64,000 nucleotides of DNA from Bacillus sp. FJAT-26390 (GCF_001682865.1 NZ_MAQX01000032.1:738888-802887); one strand, 5' to 3'. Shown: positions 1-8,361, numbered from the stretch's first letter. Translations and numbers: made by a program. The notes: a model not told the origin generated them from the sequence alone.

Positions 1-562
1 GATCCTTCTGATCCCATATAGCCCTATCCTCTGCCTTAAACAAATTGGCATCACGATTCGTAAATAAATACTCAAACTGGCTCGATGCCTTCATGCTGCC
101 ATCCAAAATGCCTACGCCCGTATGGTCGTAAGTTGGCATATCCCATTCAAAGCCCGTAAACGTAATTTTGCCTTGGTATTTGCCTTGACCTCTCAGTTCG
201 TTGATTTTTTTCGTCTGATAATCAACGATAGCTTGGGAAAGCGGAATCGGTCCGCCTGGTACGTTATGTCCCTCGTCATCACGATCCGACATTCTGAGGT
301 GATCGGATAAAGCCAACCAGTCCATGCCGTATGTTTCAAAGCCTTGGTCAAGCACGGTTTGAAGGGATTGCTGCGCATCATTCGAAACGTAGGTATGGAC
401 ATGGTAATCGCCCGCCATCCACTTTCCGCTGCTTGGAGCCGCAGCTTTGGTTAGCTGATTATTTGTGTCTGCAAAAGCAGTAGTCATTGAAATGTTTTGT
501 CCTAGAATACTTGACGATAGAAGAACAGCTGTTGCCAGCTTGGCCCACTTGCTAGATAACAT
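1..562 (-). CDS. Secreted PHP-domain (metal-dependent phosphoesterase-like) protein, 3' end outside window
   Basis: This minus-strand gene starts at ATG 560-562, seven bases after GGAGG, and is cut off by the window edge after about 187 codons. It opens with a typical signal peptide (residues 1 to about 31, ending near TTAFADT), so the product is exported. The mature part starts with GDYHVHTY and continues with DWLALSDH; these His/Asp motifs are the first metal-binding motifs of the PHP fold. PHP proteins use two or three metal ions to hydrolyse phosphoester bonds, but secreted members of this kind have no firm substrate. The rest of the metal site lies outside the window. No neighbour suggests a pathway. 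Confidence 0.7.
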   Translation of the reverse strand, partial: MLSSKWAKLATAVLLSSSILGQNISMTTAFADTNNQLTKAAAPSSGKWMAGDYHVHTYVSNDAQQSLQTVLDQGFETYGMDWLALSDHLRMSDRDDEGHNVPGGPIPLSQAIVDYQTKKINELRGQGKYQGKITFTGFEWDMPTYDHTGVGILDGSMKASSQFEYLFTNRDANLFKAEDRAIWDQKD

Positions 563-894
563 GTTATAAACCTCCGTTATAATGTTGTACTTTCATTCGC
601 TTGTTTAATAGCATGCTAAGCTTCTAGAGAAGACCCCCTCATACCTATTCATATGAACACATGTCTAAAATTAATGGATAGGACTTGCTCTGTCTATACG
701 TTTGAAGCAAACCATACAAATTCTTAACAATAGCGTTAACAGAGGAGGAAATGCCTGTAAAACGGGCAAAAATAAAATAAACGGCTAGCAGATACAGCAT
801 CTGTCAGCCGTTTATTAAAGAGCATTATTTTTTAAAACAATGACATATAATCAAAAAAATGTATTTTTAGTTTTTTTGCCAATCTTTCGCTCCA
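563..894. other. Intergenic region between the PHP gene and the ABC exporter operon
   Basis: This 332-base gap holds the upstream region of the PHP gene on its left and the exporter terminator (about 766-813) on its right. No ORF with a credible ribosome site was seen. A short inverted repeat (TTAAC, six-base spacer, GTTAA) lies near 724-740. I could not assign a convincing -35/-10 pair. Confidence 0.4.
766..813 (-). terminator. Rho-independent terminator of the ABC exporter operon
   Basis: On the minus strand the arms AACGGCT and AGCCGTT, with a second paired block AGAT/ATCT inside, form a stem followed by a T-rich run (TTTATTTTATTTTTG). It lies about 80 bases downstream of the permease stop codon. 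Confidence 0.7.
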
Positions 895-1602
895 TTAATC
901 CATCATGCTTTTCTTGTACACATATACAGATAAGACATGAATGGCGATTGCCCACACTAGGATGATCCCCATATTGGGCCACACATCCACCATGCCAGCA
1001 CCCGCCTCCACTTGGCGAGCCAAGTCGATAAGCTGAAAGTTCGGCATATACTCAACGATACCTAGAATCGGATACTTCTCGATGAAAGGAATGACAAGCG
1101 AGCCAAAAGTAAAAATAAGGATGGCAGGCACAATCGCAACCGAGGCTTCCATAACCGACTTTGTAAGCAGCCCGATCCAAGTGCCAACCCCTAGGTAAAA
1201 AATCGCGGACAAAAAGAGCGCCGCCGTGACGATTAACATATTTTTCGGATGATAATCGATCAGCATCGACGAGAGAAAAACAATGACAGCGGTCGAAATG
1301 AAGGTCAGCAAGCTTTTGCCGCAAAAAATCTCAAACGTGCTGGCTGGCGACAGCATTAATCCGCGCAGCGTATTCTTTTCCTTCTCTTCGGCAATGAGCG
1401 AGGACTGAATATAGGTCGCCACCATAATAAAGGCCATATTGATAATCATATACTGGGCATCAACTGTCCCGCTATCCAAGCGCCCAAAAATCGCCGCCAT
1501 GATTAACGGAATGAATAGCGTCATGGACACATACAGATTGCGTGATAAATCCTTATAATCCTTTTGCATAATCGTCATTACGCGCTTCATGGAAAAAGTC
1601 AT
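895..1602 (-). CDS. ABC-2 type transporter permease
   Basis: A 235-residue integral membrane protein with about six hydrophobic segments (around residues 25-45, 55-75, 100-120, 125-145, 155-175 and 205-225). The layout fits ABC-2 family permeases, which pair with one ATPase to export drugs, peptides or lipids. Its ATG overlaps the stop of the upstream ATPase gene by four bases (ATGA), so the two are translationally coupled. A GGGAGGG ribosome site precedes the start. The substrate cannot be told. The linked LytTR-type regulator gene and the repeat array upstream of the operon suggest inducible expression. Confidence 0.85.
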   Translation of the reverse strand: MTFSMKRVMTIMQKDYKDLSRNLYVSMTLFIPLIMAAIFGRLDSGTVDAQYMIINMAFIMVATYIQSSLIAEEKEKNTLRGLMLSPASTFEIFCGKSLLTFISTAVIVFLSSMLIDYHPKNMLIVTAALFLSAIFYLGVGTWIGLLTKSVMEASVAIVPAILIFTFGSLVIPFIEKYPILGIVEYMPNFQLIDLARQVEAGAGMVDVWPNMGIILVWAIAIHVLSVYVYKKSMMD

Positions 1603-2447
1603 GACAATGCCCTCCCTGTTACCTCTACAAAAATATCGCCAAGCGTCGGATTATTGGTTTGAACCGACACGACTTGATTCAAGCTCATATAGTTGAATAG
1701 CTGCTGCGCGCCTTCAGCCCCCATGGGAACGATAGCGCTAGTTCCATTGTTTAACTCTACCGTTAGCGTAGCATCCCCATGCTGCTCGCGCAGCTTCCTT
1801 GGCGCATCCAGCAGTTGAATTTGCCCGTTGTTTAGGAAAGCAACCCGGTCGCACAGCGTTTCGGCTTCGACCATGTCATGTGTCGTCAAAAAGATTGTCG
1901 TTCCCTTCTCCTTTAGACGCGTCAGCCCTTCATAGACATGCTTTGTGTTGACAGGGTCCAGAGCGGACGTTGGCTCATCAAGAAACAGCAGCTCCGGCTC
2001 ATGCAGGAAAGCGCGTGCCAAGGTCACCCTTTGCGTCATCCCTCTGGATAGCTTGGAGACCATTTTCTTGCTCTCTTTCTCCAAATTCACCATCTGAAGA
2101 ACCTCGTCGATCCGTTTCGCAGGCACATCATACAAATCACAATACAGCTTCAAATTATCGTATACGTTCAGCCGGCCATACAAGGCGGTGTTGTCCGTAA
2201 TGACACCCATTTTTTTACGGTATTTCTCTTCCTTCAATCGGCTTGCAGGCACCCCCAATACAAAAGCGCTTCCCGATGACTGCTTTAGCTGTGCCGTTAA
2301 TATTTTAATCGTCGTCGTTTTGCCCGACCCGCTTGGCCCTAAAAAACCAAAAATTTCACCTTTTCTTACATTAAAGGATACGTCCTTCAACGCTCGAAAA
2401 TCTGCAAATGATTTTTCTAATGAAGTCACTTCAATGATATTTTCCAT
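1599..2447 (-). CDS. ABC transporter ATP-binding protein (exporter type)
   Basis: A cytoplasmic ATPase of about 282 residues that powers the adjacent ABC-2 permease. Walker A is GPSGSGKTT (about residue 40), the signature is the variant LSRGMTQR (about 138-145), Walker B is LLFLDEPTSALD, and the switch His is in TTHDM. The C-terminal extension of about 70 residues is common in drug or lipid exporters. I place the start at ATG 2445-2447, 11 bases after GGAGG. An in-frame GTG at 2454-2456 lies only two bases from GGAGG and is less likely. The leader carries a TATAAT box and a five-copy 21-bp repeat array. Confidence 0.9.
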   Translation of the reverse strand: MENIIEVTSLEKSFADFRALKDVSFNVRKGEIFGFLGPSGSGKTTTIKILTAQLKQSSGSAFVLGVPASRLKEEKYRKKMGVITDNTALYGRLNVYDNLKLYCDLYDVPAKRIDEVLQMVNLEKESKKMVSKLSRGMTQRVTLARAFLHEPELLFLDEPTSALDPVNTKHVYEGLTRLKEKGTTIFLTTHDMVEAETLCDRVAFLNNGQIQLLDAPRKLREQHGDATLTVELNNGTSAIVPMGAEGAQQLFNYMSLNQVVSVQTNNPTLGDIFVEVTGRALS

Positions 2448-2513
2448 CGCGATCACTACCTCCGTCTTGTTATCCGATCTACTCTAATCGTAGCCTCGAA
2501 CGAAGGCAGGCGC

Positions 2514-2519
2514 ATTATA
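2514..2519 (-). promoter_or_regulatory. -10 box of the ABC exporter operon
   Basis: The minus strand reads TATAAT here, about 67 bases upstream of the ATPase start. No recognisable -35 hexamer lies 16-18 bases upstream; that stretch lies between and partly over the first two copies of the 21-bp-spaced repeat. This fits a promoter that needs an activator, but activator dependence is inference. Confidence 0.55.
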
Positions 2520-2526
2520 TTCCCGT

Positions 2527-2620
2527 TGAAAGGAGCATACGGAGGGATGAATGGCGCGTATTTAGCGGTGAATGGCGCAGTATCGGCGTTGTTTGGAGCA
2601 GCCGGCTGGGCGAATGGAGC
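2527..2620. repeat. Five-copy direct-repeat array with exact 21-bp period (candidate LytTR operator)
   Basis: Ten-base units begin at 2527, 2548, 2569, 2590 and 2611: TGAAAGGAGC, TGAATGGCGC, TGAATGGCGC, TGTTTGGAGC and CGAATGGAGC. The 11-base spacers do not match each other. The minus-strand consensus is about GCKCCATTCA. A 21-bp step is two helical turns, the usual arrangement of paired LytTR half-sites. The array runs from the stop codon of the LytTR regulator gene to just upstream of the exporter -10 box. The plus-strand frame that reads through it as a heptapeptide repeat has no ribosome site and is not called. Confidence 0.75.
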
Positions 2621-3712
2621 TTATTTGAGACCTATCATGTCCTTTAATTCCGCCATTTTTGTTTTCGACAAAGGAACCGACGACTTGGCTTGGTCATCGA
2701 GCACAAGGCTGTAGCTGTTGCGCGTATAGGTGACGATTTCTCTTACCTTTTGCAAATTAACGATGTAGGAACGATGGCAGCGAAAAAAACCGTAACTTTG
2801 CAGCCGCTCCTCCAGCTCATTAATTTTGAAAGACGTCGGATAGATCTCGCCCTTAATATAAAGATTGGATTGCCCTTCGCTGCTTTCGATATAATCGATT
2901 TCCGGCGGATTGAACAAAATAATTTTGTCATTCATCCGGGTAGGAATTTTCTCGAACCTGACTAGCTGAATGATAGGCTCATCTTCGCTTGTTTCCTCTT
3001 CGTCCGCCAATTGCTGCTGATCTTCATTATGGTTAGCTGTCTCGGAGGGCGCCGCTTGCGGAGCATCCTGCGTATCTTGCACATCAAATGCCTTTAGCCC
3101 TTTTTCATCTAGTCGATATACGCGGCTGGTCACACTTAGCGCCGTTTCCATATTGCCGGTCAGAACGAGCACGCCTTTGCCGTTATCGCTCAGCGCTTGG
3201 ACCATCCTCTGGAATACGAGCTTCGTTTCATGATCGACGTTTTGGTCCGGCTCCTCGAATACGTAAAGCGCCGGGTCCTGAAACCATAAGCGTGCAAATT
3301 GAATTCTGCGCTTCTCGGACAAACCTAGCTTAGCTACCCTAACATTTGCTTTGGCATCCAGCTTTGACGTGCGGATGGCCTTGTCTACCGCCAGATCAGA
3401 CCCGTACAAATTTTTGTAAAATATAAAATGCTCCTTTACCGTTAGCCGCTCGTACAGCCCGTCCTCTAACAAAACAAAACCGATTTGCGAAACATAAGCC
3501 GCTTTATTCGTCGTATATGCCTCATCATTCACTCTAATCTCGCCGCTCGATAACGGCATTCTTCCGCTTAGCATAGCGATTAGCGTATGCCGCACGCTCA
3601 TGCCCGCATAGAGCGCGACCACCTCATGCCTAGCCACTTCTATATGAAAAGCAGGGAATACGAGCACGTTTTCCGTATATCTCTCTAATTCCCGAATCGT
3701 AAGCACGGTCAT
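2621..3712 (-). CDS. ABC-ATPase-like/LytTR fusion transcriptional regulator
   Basis: A 363-residue protein in two parts. Residues 1 to about 210 follow the plan of an ABC ATPase but with eroded motifs: the Walker A position reads YAGMSVRHT with no GKS/T, the signature position reads LGLSEKRR, and the Walker B-like stretch is LYVFEEPDQNVD. ATP hydrolysis is therefore doubtful. A linker rich in Asp, Glu and Gln (about 210-255) leads to a LytTR DNA-binding domain (about 260-360) containing FFRCHRSYIVN. The start follows AGGTGAT. It lies directly upstream of an ABC exporter operon and next to a 21-bp-period repeat array, so it probably controls that exporter. No receiver domain is present. Confidence 0.8.
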   Translation of the reverse strand: MTVLTIRELERYTENVLVFPAFHIEVARHEVVALYAGMSVRHTLIAMLSGRMPLSSGEIRVNDEAYTTNKAAYVSQIGFVLLEDGLYERLTVKEHFIFYKNLYGSDLAVDKAIRTSKLDAKANVRVAKLGLSEKRRIQFARLWFQDPALYVFEEPDQNVDHETKLVFQRMVQALSDNGKGVLVLTGNMETALSVTSRVYRLDEKGLKAFDVQDTQDAPQAAPSETANHNEDQQQLADEEETSEDEPIIQLVRFEKIPTRMNDKIILFNPPEIDYIESSEGQSNLYIKGEIYPTSFKINELEERLQSYGFFRCHRSYIVNLQKVREIVTYTRNSYSLVLDDQAKSSVPLSKTKMAELKDMIGLK

Positions 3713-3814
3713 TTCATCACCTAATCTATTTTTAATTTAAATGAAATAGTATCCATTTGACCAATCAAGTATACAATACGGGCTCTCATTCCGAATACAC
3801 AGGGGCGTTAAATT

Positions 3815-3852
3815 AAAAAAAAGGCCGCTCCAGTAAGAGACGACCTTTTTGC
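3815..3852 (-). terminator. Terminator of the MFS gene
   Basis: On the minus strand an imperfect stem (AAAGGTCGTCTC with GAGCGGCCTTT) is followed by eight T residues. It sits 20-55 bases past the stop of the MFS gene. Confidence 0.6.
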
Positions 3853-3870
3853 TGCGCCTAACCTTCAGCA

Positions 3871-5022
3871 TTAAGCTTCGATAACATGGCTGGCGGATTT
3901 CTGGTGATGCCGGCTTGAAAGAAACAGCAGCGAAGCTGCAGTACATAGACAGAAGAGGATTAAATAAAGGAATGGCGCCCCAAAGCGGTCAACAACCATG
4001 CCTCCCATCGCATTTCCGACAATTCCGCCAAGCCCCCATGTTACTGCCGCATATACGGTTTGAAGCGTTGCCTTCGTCCCCTCTGTTGCATAGCTCTGTA
4101 CGATTTCTACCGATGTGCCGGCTACAAAAGCAAACGCGATCCCGTTCAACAGTTGAACAGCCAGCGTCAATGAAACGTTAGCGAATGAGAACAAAAAGAA
4201 ATATTGAATGCCATAAATGGCGGCGGCCAGGCATAACAGCTGATATTTGCCGATTCTTTTGCTCAGCTTGGTCGCTACCCAAAACATTGGGACCTCAATA
4301 ATGGCGGCAATCGCAAAAGCGCTGCCGATCCAGCTTTTATCGAAGCCCATTTCCTTAAAGTACAGCGGCAAAAAGTTCATATTAATGGATGCCGACATCA
4401 TCATCAGCATGCTTGTGACCACAAATATCATAAAAGGTTTATTGCGAACAACCTCGCCCATTTGACCAAATAACGTCACTCTTCTGCGGGAAATCCGGGC
4501 TGCCGGAAGAAGCATTAGCGACAGGCAGACCGTTGTACTTATAACTAGATAATAAATAAAAATATCGGTGTAGCCAAATCTTTCGTACAAAATCCCCGTC
4601 GAGAAGGTTCCTACCGCATAGCTTAACGCTCCCCACAGCCTAACGCTGCCGAATGAGAAGCCCCTTTTGCTGGCTATTTCCACTGCCATTGCGTCGCCGA
4701 TCGGTCCGCCAGAGGATTGAAACCAAGCGAAAAATACAGATAAAACAAGAATAGCCGCAAGTCCATGCGTAAAATGGAATCCTAAGCCGAGAACAGGAGC
4801 CGCGATGGCACAAATCAACATGATTTTTCGCGGTTTGTTAATGCGGTCGTTGATGAGGCCCATCACGGGCTGGGCAATGACGCTGACTAAAGCCCATAAA
4901 GATAAAATAAGGCCAACCGTGGTGTGGCTAAAGCCTCTATCGCTAAAATAAAGGCTCGTATACGGCATAACGACTGACATGGCCAGATAAAATAAAAAAT
5001 AATAGCCTGCTAATGATTTCAC
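3871..5022 (-). CDS. MFS transporter (LacY/MFS_1-like family)
   Basis: A 12-helix major facilitator of about 383 residues in the cytoplasmic membrane. The first loop carries a variant of the MFS motif A (MGLINDRINKPRK, about residues 55-70), and a second half-like segment (LSKRIGKYQ) follows the central loop. Such proteins move sugars, nucleosides or drugs in symport or antiport; the substrate is unknown. The start is GTG 5020-5022, eight bases after GAGGAG. A TTG further upstream has no ribosome site. A good promoter sits upstream and the gene appears monocistronic. Confidence 0.85.
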   Translation of the reverse strand: MKSLAGYYFLFYLAMSVVMPYTSLYFSDRGFSHTTVGLILSLWALVSVIAQPVMGLINDRINKPRKIMLICAIAAPVLGLGFHFTHGLAAILVLSVFFAWFQSSGGPIGDAMAVEIASKRGFSFGSVRLWGALSYAVGTFSTGILYERFGYTDIFIYYLVISTTVCLSLMLLPAARISRRRVTLFGQMGEVVRNKPFMIFVVTSMLMMMSASINMNFLPLYFKEMGFDKSWIGSAFAIAAIIEVPMFWVATKLSKRIGKYQLLCLAAAIYGIQYFFLFSFANVSLTLAVQLLNGIAFAFVAGTSVEIVQSYATEGTKATLQTVYAAVTWGLGGIVGNAMGGMVVDRFGAPFLYLILFCLCTAASLLFLSSRHHQKSASHVIEA

Positions 5023-5098
5023 CCGAGCTTCTCCTCTTTTCCGCAGCAAACTGACTGATATGTTAGCTATCCGTTCAATGGTTCTAACAACTCATTGG

Positions 5099-5127
5099 AT
5101 TATAATATTCATCATTGCCTTTGTAAA
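5099..5127 (-). promoter_or_regulatory. Sigma-A type promoter of the MFS gene
   Basis: The minus strand shows TTTACA (5122-5127) and TATAAT (5099-5104) separated by 17 bases, about 75 bases upstream of the GTG start. This is a near-consensus housekeeping promoter. Confidence 0.7.
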
Positions 5128-5157
5128 TTTGAAGATCATGCTGCTAAAGGGCAAGAC

Positions 5158-5188
5158 AGAAAGAGCCGCCTATAAATGGGCAGCCCTC
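5158..5188 (-). terminator. Probable terminator of the polysaccharide deacetylase gene
   Basis: On the minus strand GGGCTGCC pairs with GGCGGCTC (two G-T wobbles) and is followed by TTTCTGTCTTG. It begins about 15 bases after the deacetylase stop codon. Confidence 0.5.
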
Positions 5189-5202
5189 TATTTACTTATT
5201 TC

Positions 5203-6300
5203 CTATTGATCTTCCACAATCTCGGCTTGCCAGCCTAACTGAACGCACATTTTGTGCATTCTGCGAATATCCTGCCTGGCCTCAATTCGAGTTAAGCCAA
5301 GTCTGTTTGCCGTCTCCACAGCCCAGCGAAGCATATAGACCAAAGTGTCCGCCTGCGCCTCCTTAGCTGCAAAATCGAGTAATACGAGCGTATCTTTCAT
5401 AACGCCAGCTCGAACATAACCCCAATAGGAGCCGCTAAATTCCCATAGATAAAATAACTGGCGATCTTCTATCGTGCGAAACTCATGGAGCGAATTTTCC
5501 AGATGCTGAAGCCAATCGCTCTCGGAGGTGAAATTTTGCGTATATTGCCTAATGTGCCAATCTATACTTTGGGCCGCTATCTCCGCAAGCTGCTCACGGC
5601 TGCTAAGTGGAACCCAATTCTCCGCAGGAAGATCCGGCTCGGCAGGAACCTCGACTGTAATTTTCCATGATTTATGGCCCGCTTCTATGCCAAGCGATTG
5701 CAGCAATTCAGGTATGCCTATGGCTTTAAGCCCTCTTTGCTTCGCCATTCGGATCAGCTCCCTGAGCGCCTCGGGAGAATGCTTCGCAATATCATTGCTA
5801 TGCATAACGACAATCGCCCCGTTAACCAGACCCGGTTCAACCTCTGCAACGATTTCTTCGGCTGGAACGCCAGCCCAATCGCCGGAATCGATTCCTTCGA
5901 TATCCAGATAACCGCCCCACTCCGCAAGCCATTCCAGATTTTCCTCATTGTACGAGCAGTAAGGGAAACGCATAAAGGCTGGACATGGCAAGCCTGTTGC
6001 ATCCTGATAAGCAAGCTCGGTTAGCTTTAGCTCCTCAAGAAATACAGACTTTGGCACCTGCGCCATCCTGCGATGGTGATACGTATGAGGGGCAAGCACA
6101 TGCCCGCGGGAAATCATTTCTCTCGCTTTATAAGGGAACTGATCGATCCATTCTCCGGTGAAGAAAAAGGTACCGATGACGCCTTCCTGCTCTAGAACAT
6201 CAAGCCATCGTTCCAGTGGAAGCTGGGAAGGACCGTCATCGAATGTAAATGCACAGATTGCCTGGTTGGTATTTCCCTTCCAAACTGCTTCAGCCGCCAT
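5203..6300 (-). CDS. NodB-type polysaccharide deacetylase with extra C-terminal domain
   Basis: A 365-residue protein with no signal peptide. The first 200 residues carry the full set of NodB motifs: FTFDDGPS (catalytic Asp pair), HTYHH (metal His), RFPYCSY, DSGDW and VVMHSN. This family removes N-acetyl or other acyl groups from amino sugars. Residues from about 230 to the end form a separate domain ending in a segment (near IEARQDIRRMHKMCVQLGW) that resembles the end of GNAT acetyltransferases; that reading is tentative. Without an export signal it would act on a cytoplasmic amino sugar or imported oligosaccharide. The ribosome site is GAGGCGG. Confidence 0.85.
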   Translation of the reverse strand: MAAEAVWKGNTNQAICAFTFDDGPSQLPLERWLDVLEQEGVIGTFFFTGEWIDQFPYKAREMISRGHVLAPHTYHHRRMAQVPKSVFLEELKLTELAYQDATGLPCPAFMRFPYCSYNEENLEWLAEWGGYLDIEGIDSGDWAGVPAEEIVAEVEPGLVNGAIVVMHSNDIAKHSPEALRELIRMAKQRGLKAIGIPELLQSLGIEAGHKSWKITVEVPAEPDLPAENWVPLSSREQLAEIAAQSIDWHIRQYTQNFTSESDWLQHLENSLHEFRTIEDRQLFYLWEFSGSYWGYVRAGVMKDTLVLLDFAAKEAQADTLVYMLRWAVETANRLGLTRIEARQDIRRMHKMCVQLGWQAEIVEDQ

Positions 6301-6469
6301 GTTTCCGCCTCGCTTCTTTCGGTTTATACCCTGTATTATAGACGAGGTTTCCTTGTGATTCTAATATTGTCCTCTCCATATGTAATACAATCTTACTATC
6401 ATTAGTGAACGCCCTCCGACCAGCTAGTCGATTTTCCTTGTTTGGAAGCACGAAGAAATGCAGCGCGCC

Positions 6470-6500
6470 AAAAAGGACACTTTGATAAAAGTGCCCTTTC
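6470..6500 (-). terminator. Terminator of the sugar-uptake operon
   Basis: The minus strand shows AAAGGGCACTTT, a TATC loop, and AAAGTGTCCTTTTT (one mismatch). It lies just after the stop of the last permease gene at 6513. Confidence 0.75.
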
Positions 6501-6512
6501 GTGTAGTCGCCA

Positions 6513-7358
6513 TTATTTGACCGCACCGGCCGTAATGCCGCTCGCGATCTGCCTTTGAAAAATAATATAAATAATAAGGACAGGAATAATTGTGATGAGC
6601 AGCGCTGCGAACAGCGGCCCCCACTCTGTACGATACTGCATCTCGGCTTGCATTACGCCTATTTCCACCGGCAGCGTGTATTGCTCAGGATCATTAATGA
6701 GTATCGTACCTACGATATACTCGTTCCAAATGTTCAAGATGTTCACAATGCCAATGGTAATTAAGCCTGGCTGTGATAACGGAAGCATGACTCTAAAGAA
6801 TGTCCCGTAATACGAAGCGCCATCCACGATTGCAGCCTCTTCCAGCTCCTTCGGCAGCGATTTGAAAAAACCAACGAGGACAAAGATGCCGAACGCAAGC
6901 AGGCTTGACGTATACACAAAGATCAAACCGATCTTCGTATTAATGAGGCCCATCGAATTCATTAAGAAGAACAAAGGAATAAGCGCAAGTACAAACGGAA
7001 CCATCATCGACGAAATATAGAGCAGCAGCAAGGCATTGCTCCCTCTAAACTTATACCTAGCCAAGACATAGGCCGTCGTTGCCGACAACAGCAAAGCGAG
7101 CAGGGTCGAACCGAAAGTAATGACGATCGAGTTCACGAAATAGGTGTCAAAATGATATTTGTTCCATACATACGAGAAGTTGGACCACAGCAGCGGCATT
7201 TCGGGCAATGACCATGGTGCATTCAAGAAAAATTGTTCATTATTTTTCAAGGAATCAAGCAGCGTCCATAGGAGGGGATACAAGACGGAAATGCCCCACA
7301 GCAGCAAAATGACATAAACAATCAGCTTGGCGACCGGATTTTTAATCTGTAAATTCAT
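6513..7358 (-). CDS. Carbohydrate ABC transporter permease (CUT1, MalG-like)
   Basis: A 281-residue membrane protein with six predicted helices. The EAA loop that contacts the ATPase reads ELEEAAIVDGASYYGTFFRV, followed by the conserved LPLSQPG. It is the second permease of a CUT1 importer and ends the operon that begins at the response regulator near 15.65 kb. The start follows GGGGG by six bases and lies 11 bases past the other permease gene. No ATPase gene is present in this cluster, so a shared MsmX-type ATPase is likely (known practice in Bacillus relatives). Confidence 0.92.
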   Translation of the reverse strand: MNLQIKNPVAKLIVYVILLLWGISVLYPLLWTLLDSLKNNEQFFLNAPWSLPEMPLLWSNFSYVWNKYHFDTYFVNSIVITFGSTLLALLLSATTAYVLARYKFRGSNALLLLYISSMMVPFVLALIPLFFLMNSMGLINTKIGLIFVYTSSLLAFGIFVLVGFFKSLPKELEEAAIVDGASYYGTFFRVMLPLSQPGLITIGIVNILNIWNEYIVGTILINDPEQYTLPVEIGVMQAEMQYRTEWGPLFAALLITIIPVLIIYIIFQRQIASGITAGAVK

Positions 7359-7369
7359 CTTTATCCCCC

Positions 7370-8272
7370 TTAGCTCATCTCAACGGTATCGTGACGCATT
7401 AACCGTTGAAGCGCGATAGTCGTAATTAATGAGAGGACCAAGATCATAAAGCCGATCGCAGCGCCGTAGCCAAAATGAAATTGACGGAATGCCATTTGGT
7501 ACAAATAAGAGCCCATAACCTGCGTGCTGTTATCCGGTCCGCCCTCTGTCATAATCCATACGATAACGAAGGAGCCATTGAGCGTTGTCATCATAATATT
7601 CAAAATGGATACTTTGATTTGCTCCCAAGTCAGAGGAACGGTAATGCTCCAAAATTGCTTCCACTGGCCCGCGCCTTCAATGTTAGCCGCCTCGTAATAG
7701 GATTCGGGAATGCTCTGGATGGCAGCAATCAATAGGATCATATAAAATCCGATACCCGCCCAAATGGCCGGAGGCAGCAGCATCCAAATCGAGTGATCGG
7801 GAAAGCCAAGCCATGTTATCGTCACTTTTTCCTTCGTGAATAACGATAGAAAACCATTTAAGAAGCCGATTTGCGGATTATATATAAAATTCCACAATAC
7901 GCCGATAACTACGACGGAGATGACATTCGGAATAAAGAAGATCGAGCGGAAGAACCCAGCCAGCCTAAAGCCAAAGCGGGTAAGCGCTACTGCAAAAAAC
8001 GTCGCGAGAAGCATAATGCCGATTATTTTGCCCGCAACTAGAAAATAATCGTTGCCAATCGCTCGCCATACAATGGGATCGTGAATCATCTCTTTGAAAT
8101 TATCAAGGCCGATAAACGTTTTTTTGTCCGACATGCCGGACCATTCGAAGAAGGAATAATACAAGCTTTGCAAAACCGGATAAATCGTAAATACGCCAAA
8201 AAAGAGAAGCGTCGGAATGATGAATGATGCAATAAATATATTTCGCTGCCATTTTGCCGTCCCTGAGCTCAT
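7370..8272 (-). CDS. Carbohydrate ABC transporter permease (CUT1, MalF-like)
   Basis: About 300 residues with six helices and an EAA loop (SYYEAANIEGAGQWKQFWSI). It forms the membrane channel with the downstream MalG-like permease. I chose ATG 8270-8272, about nine bases after GGAAGG; another ATG three codons upstream directly abuts the ribosome site. A stem-loop separates this gene from the binding-protein gene upstream, a usual way to keep binding-protein mRNA in excess of permease mRNA. Confidence 0.92.
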   Translation of the reverse strand: MSSGTAKWQRNIFIASFIIPTLLFFGVFTIYPVLQSLYYSFFEWSGMSDKKTFIGLDNFKEMIHDPIVWRAIGNDYFLVAGKIIGIMLLATFFAVALTRFGFRLAGFFRSIFFIPNVISVVVIGVLWNFIYNPQIGFLNGFLSLFTKEKVTITWLGFPDHSIWMLLPPAIWAGIGFYMILLIAAIQSIPESYYEAANIEGAGQWKQFWSITVPLTWEQIKVSILNIMMTTLNGSFVIVWIMTEGGPDNSTQVMGSYLYQMAFRQFHFGYGAAIGFMILVLSLITTIALQRLMRHDTVEMS

Positions 8273-8303
8273 GCTACCCATCCTTCCAAGTAAACTCGCA
8301 GAA

Positions 8304-8334
8304 GGTGACCAAAGGGCGTTATGCCTCGATCACC
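8304..8334 (-). other. Intercistronic stem-loop after the binding-protein gene
   Basis: GGTGA (8304-8308) and TCACC (8330-8334) bracket a smaller GGGC/GCCT pairing. No long T-run follows, so this is more likely an mRNA-stabilising or attenuating hairpin than a full terminator. Confidence 0.4.
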
Positions 8335-8361
8335 CGCTGCTTTCATTTTGTTAAAGGCTTA

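Noticed and set aside
721..740. Pair of TTAACA motifs on the plus strand as a possible Pho box
   Set aside because: There are only two copies, 12 rather than 11 bases apart, and no gene is oriented to use them.
2526..2714. Plus-strand frame reading as a heptapeptide repeat (GAY-like units)
   Set aside because: It has no ribosome site, runs antisense into the LytTR gene, and the repetition is explained by the 21-bp DNA array, whose spacers do not keep a protein pattern.
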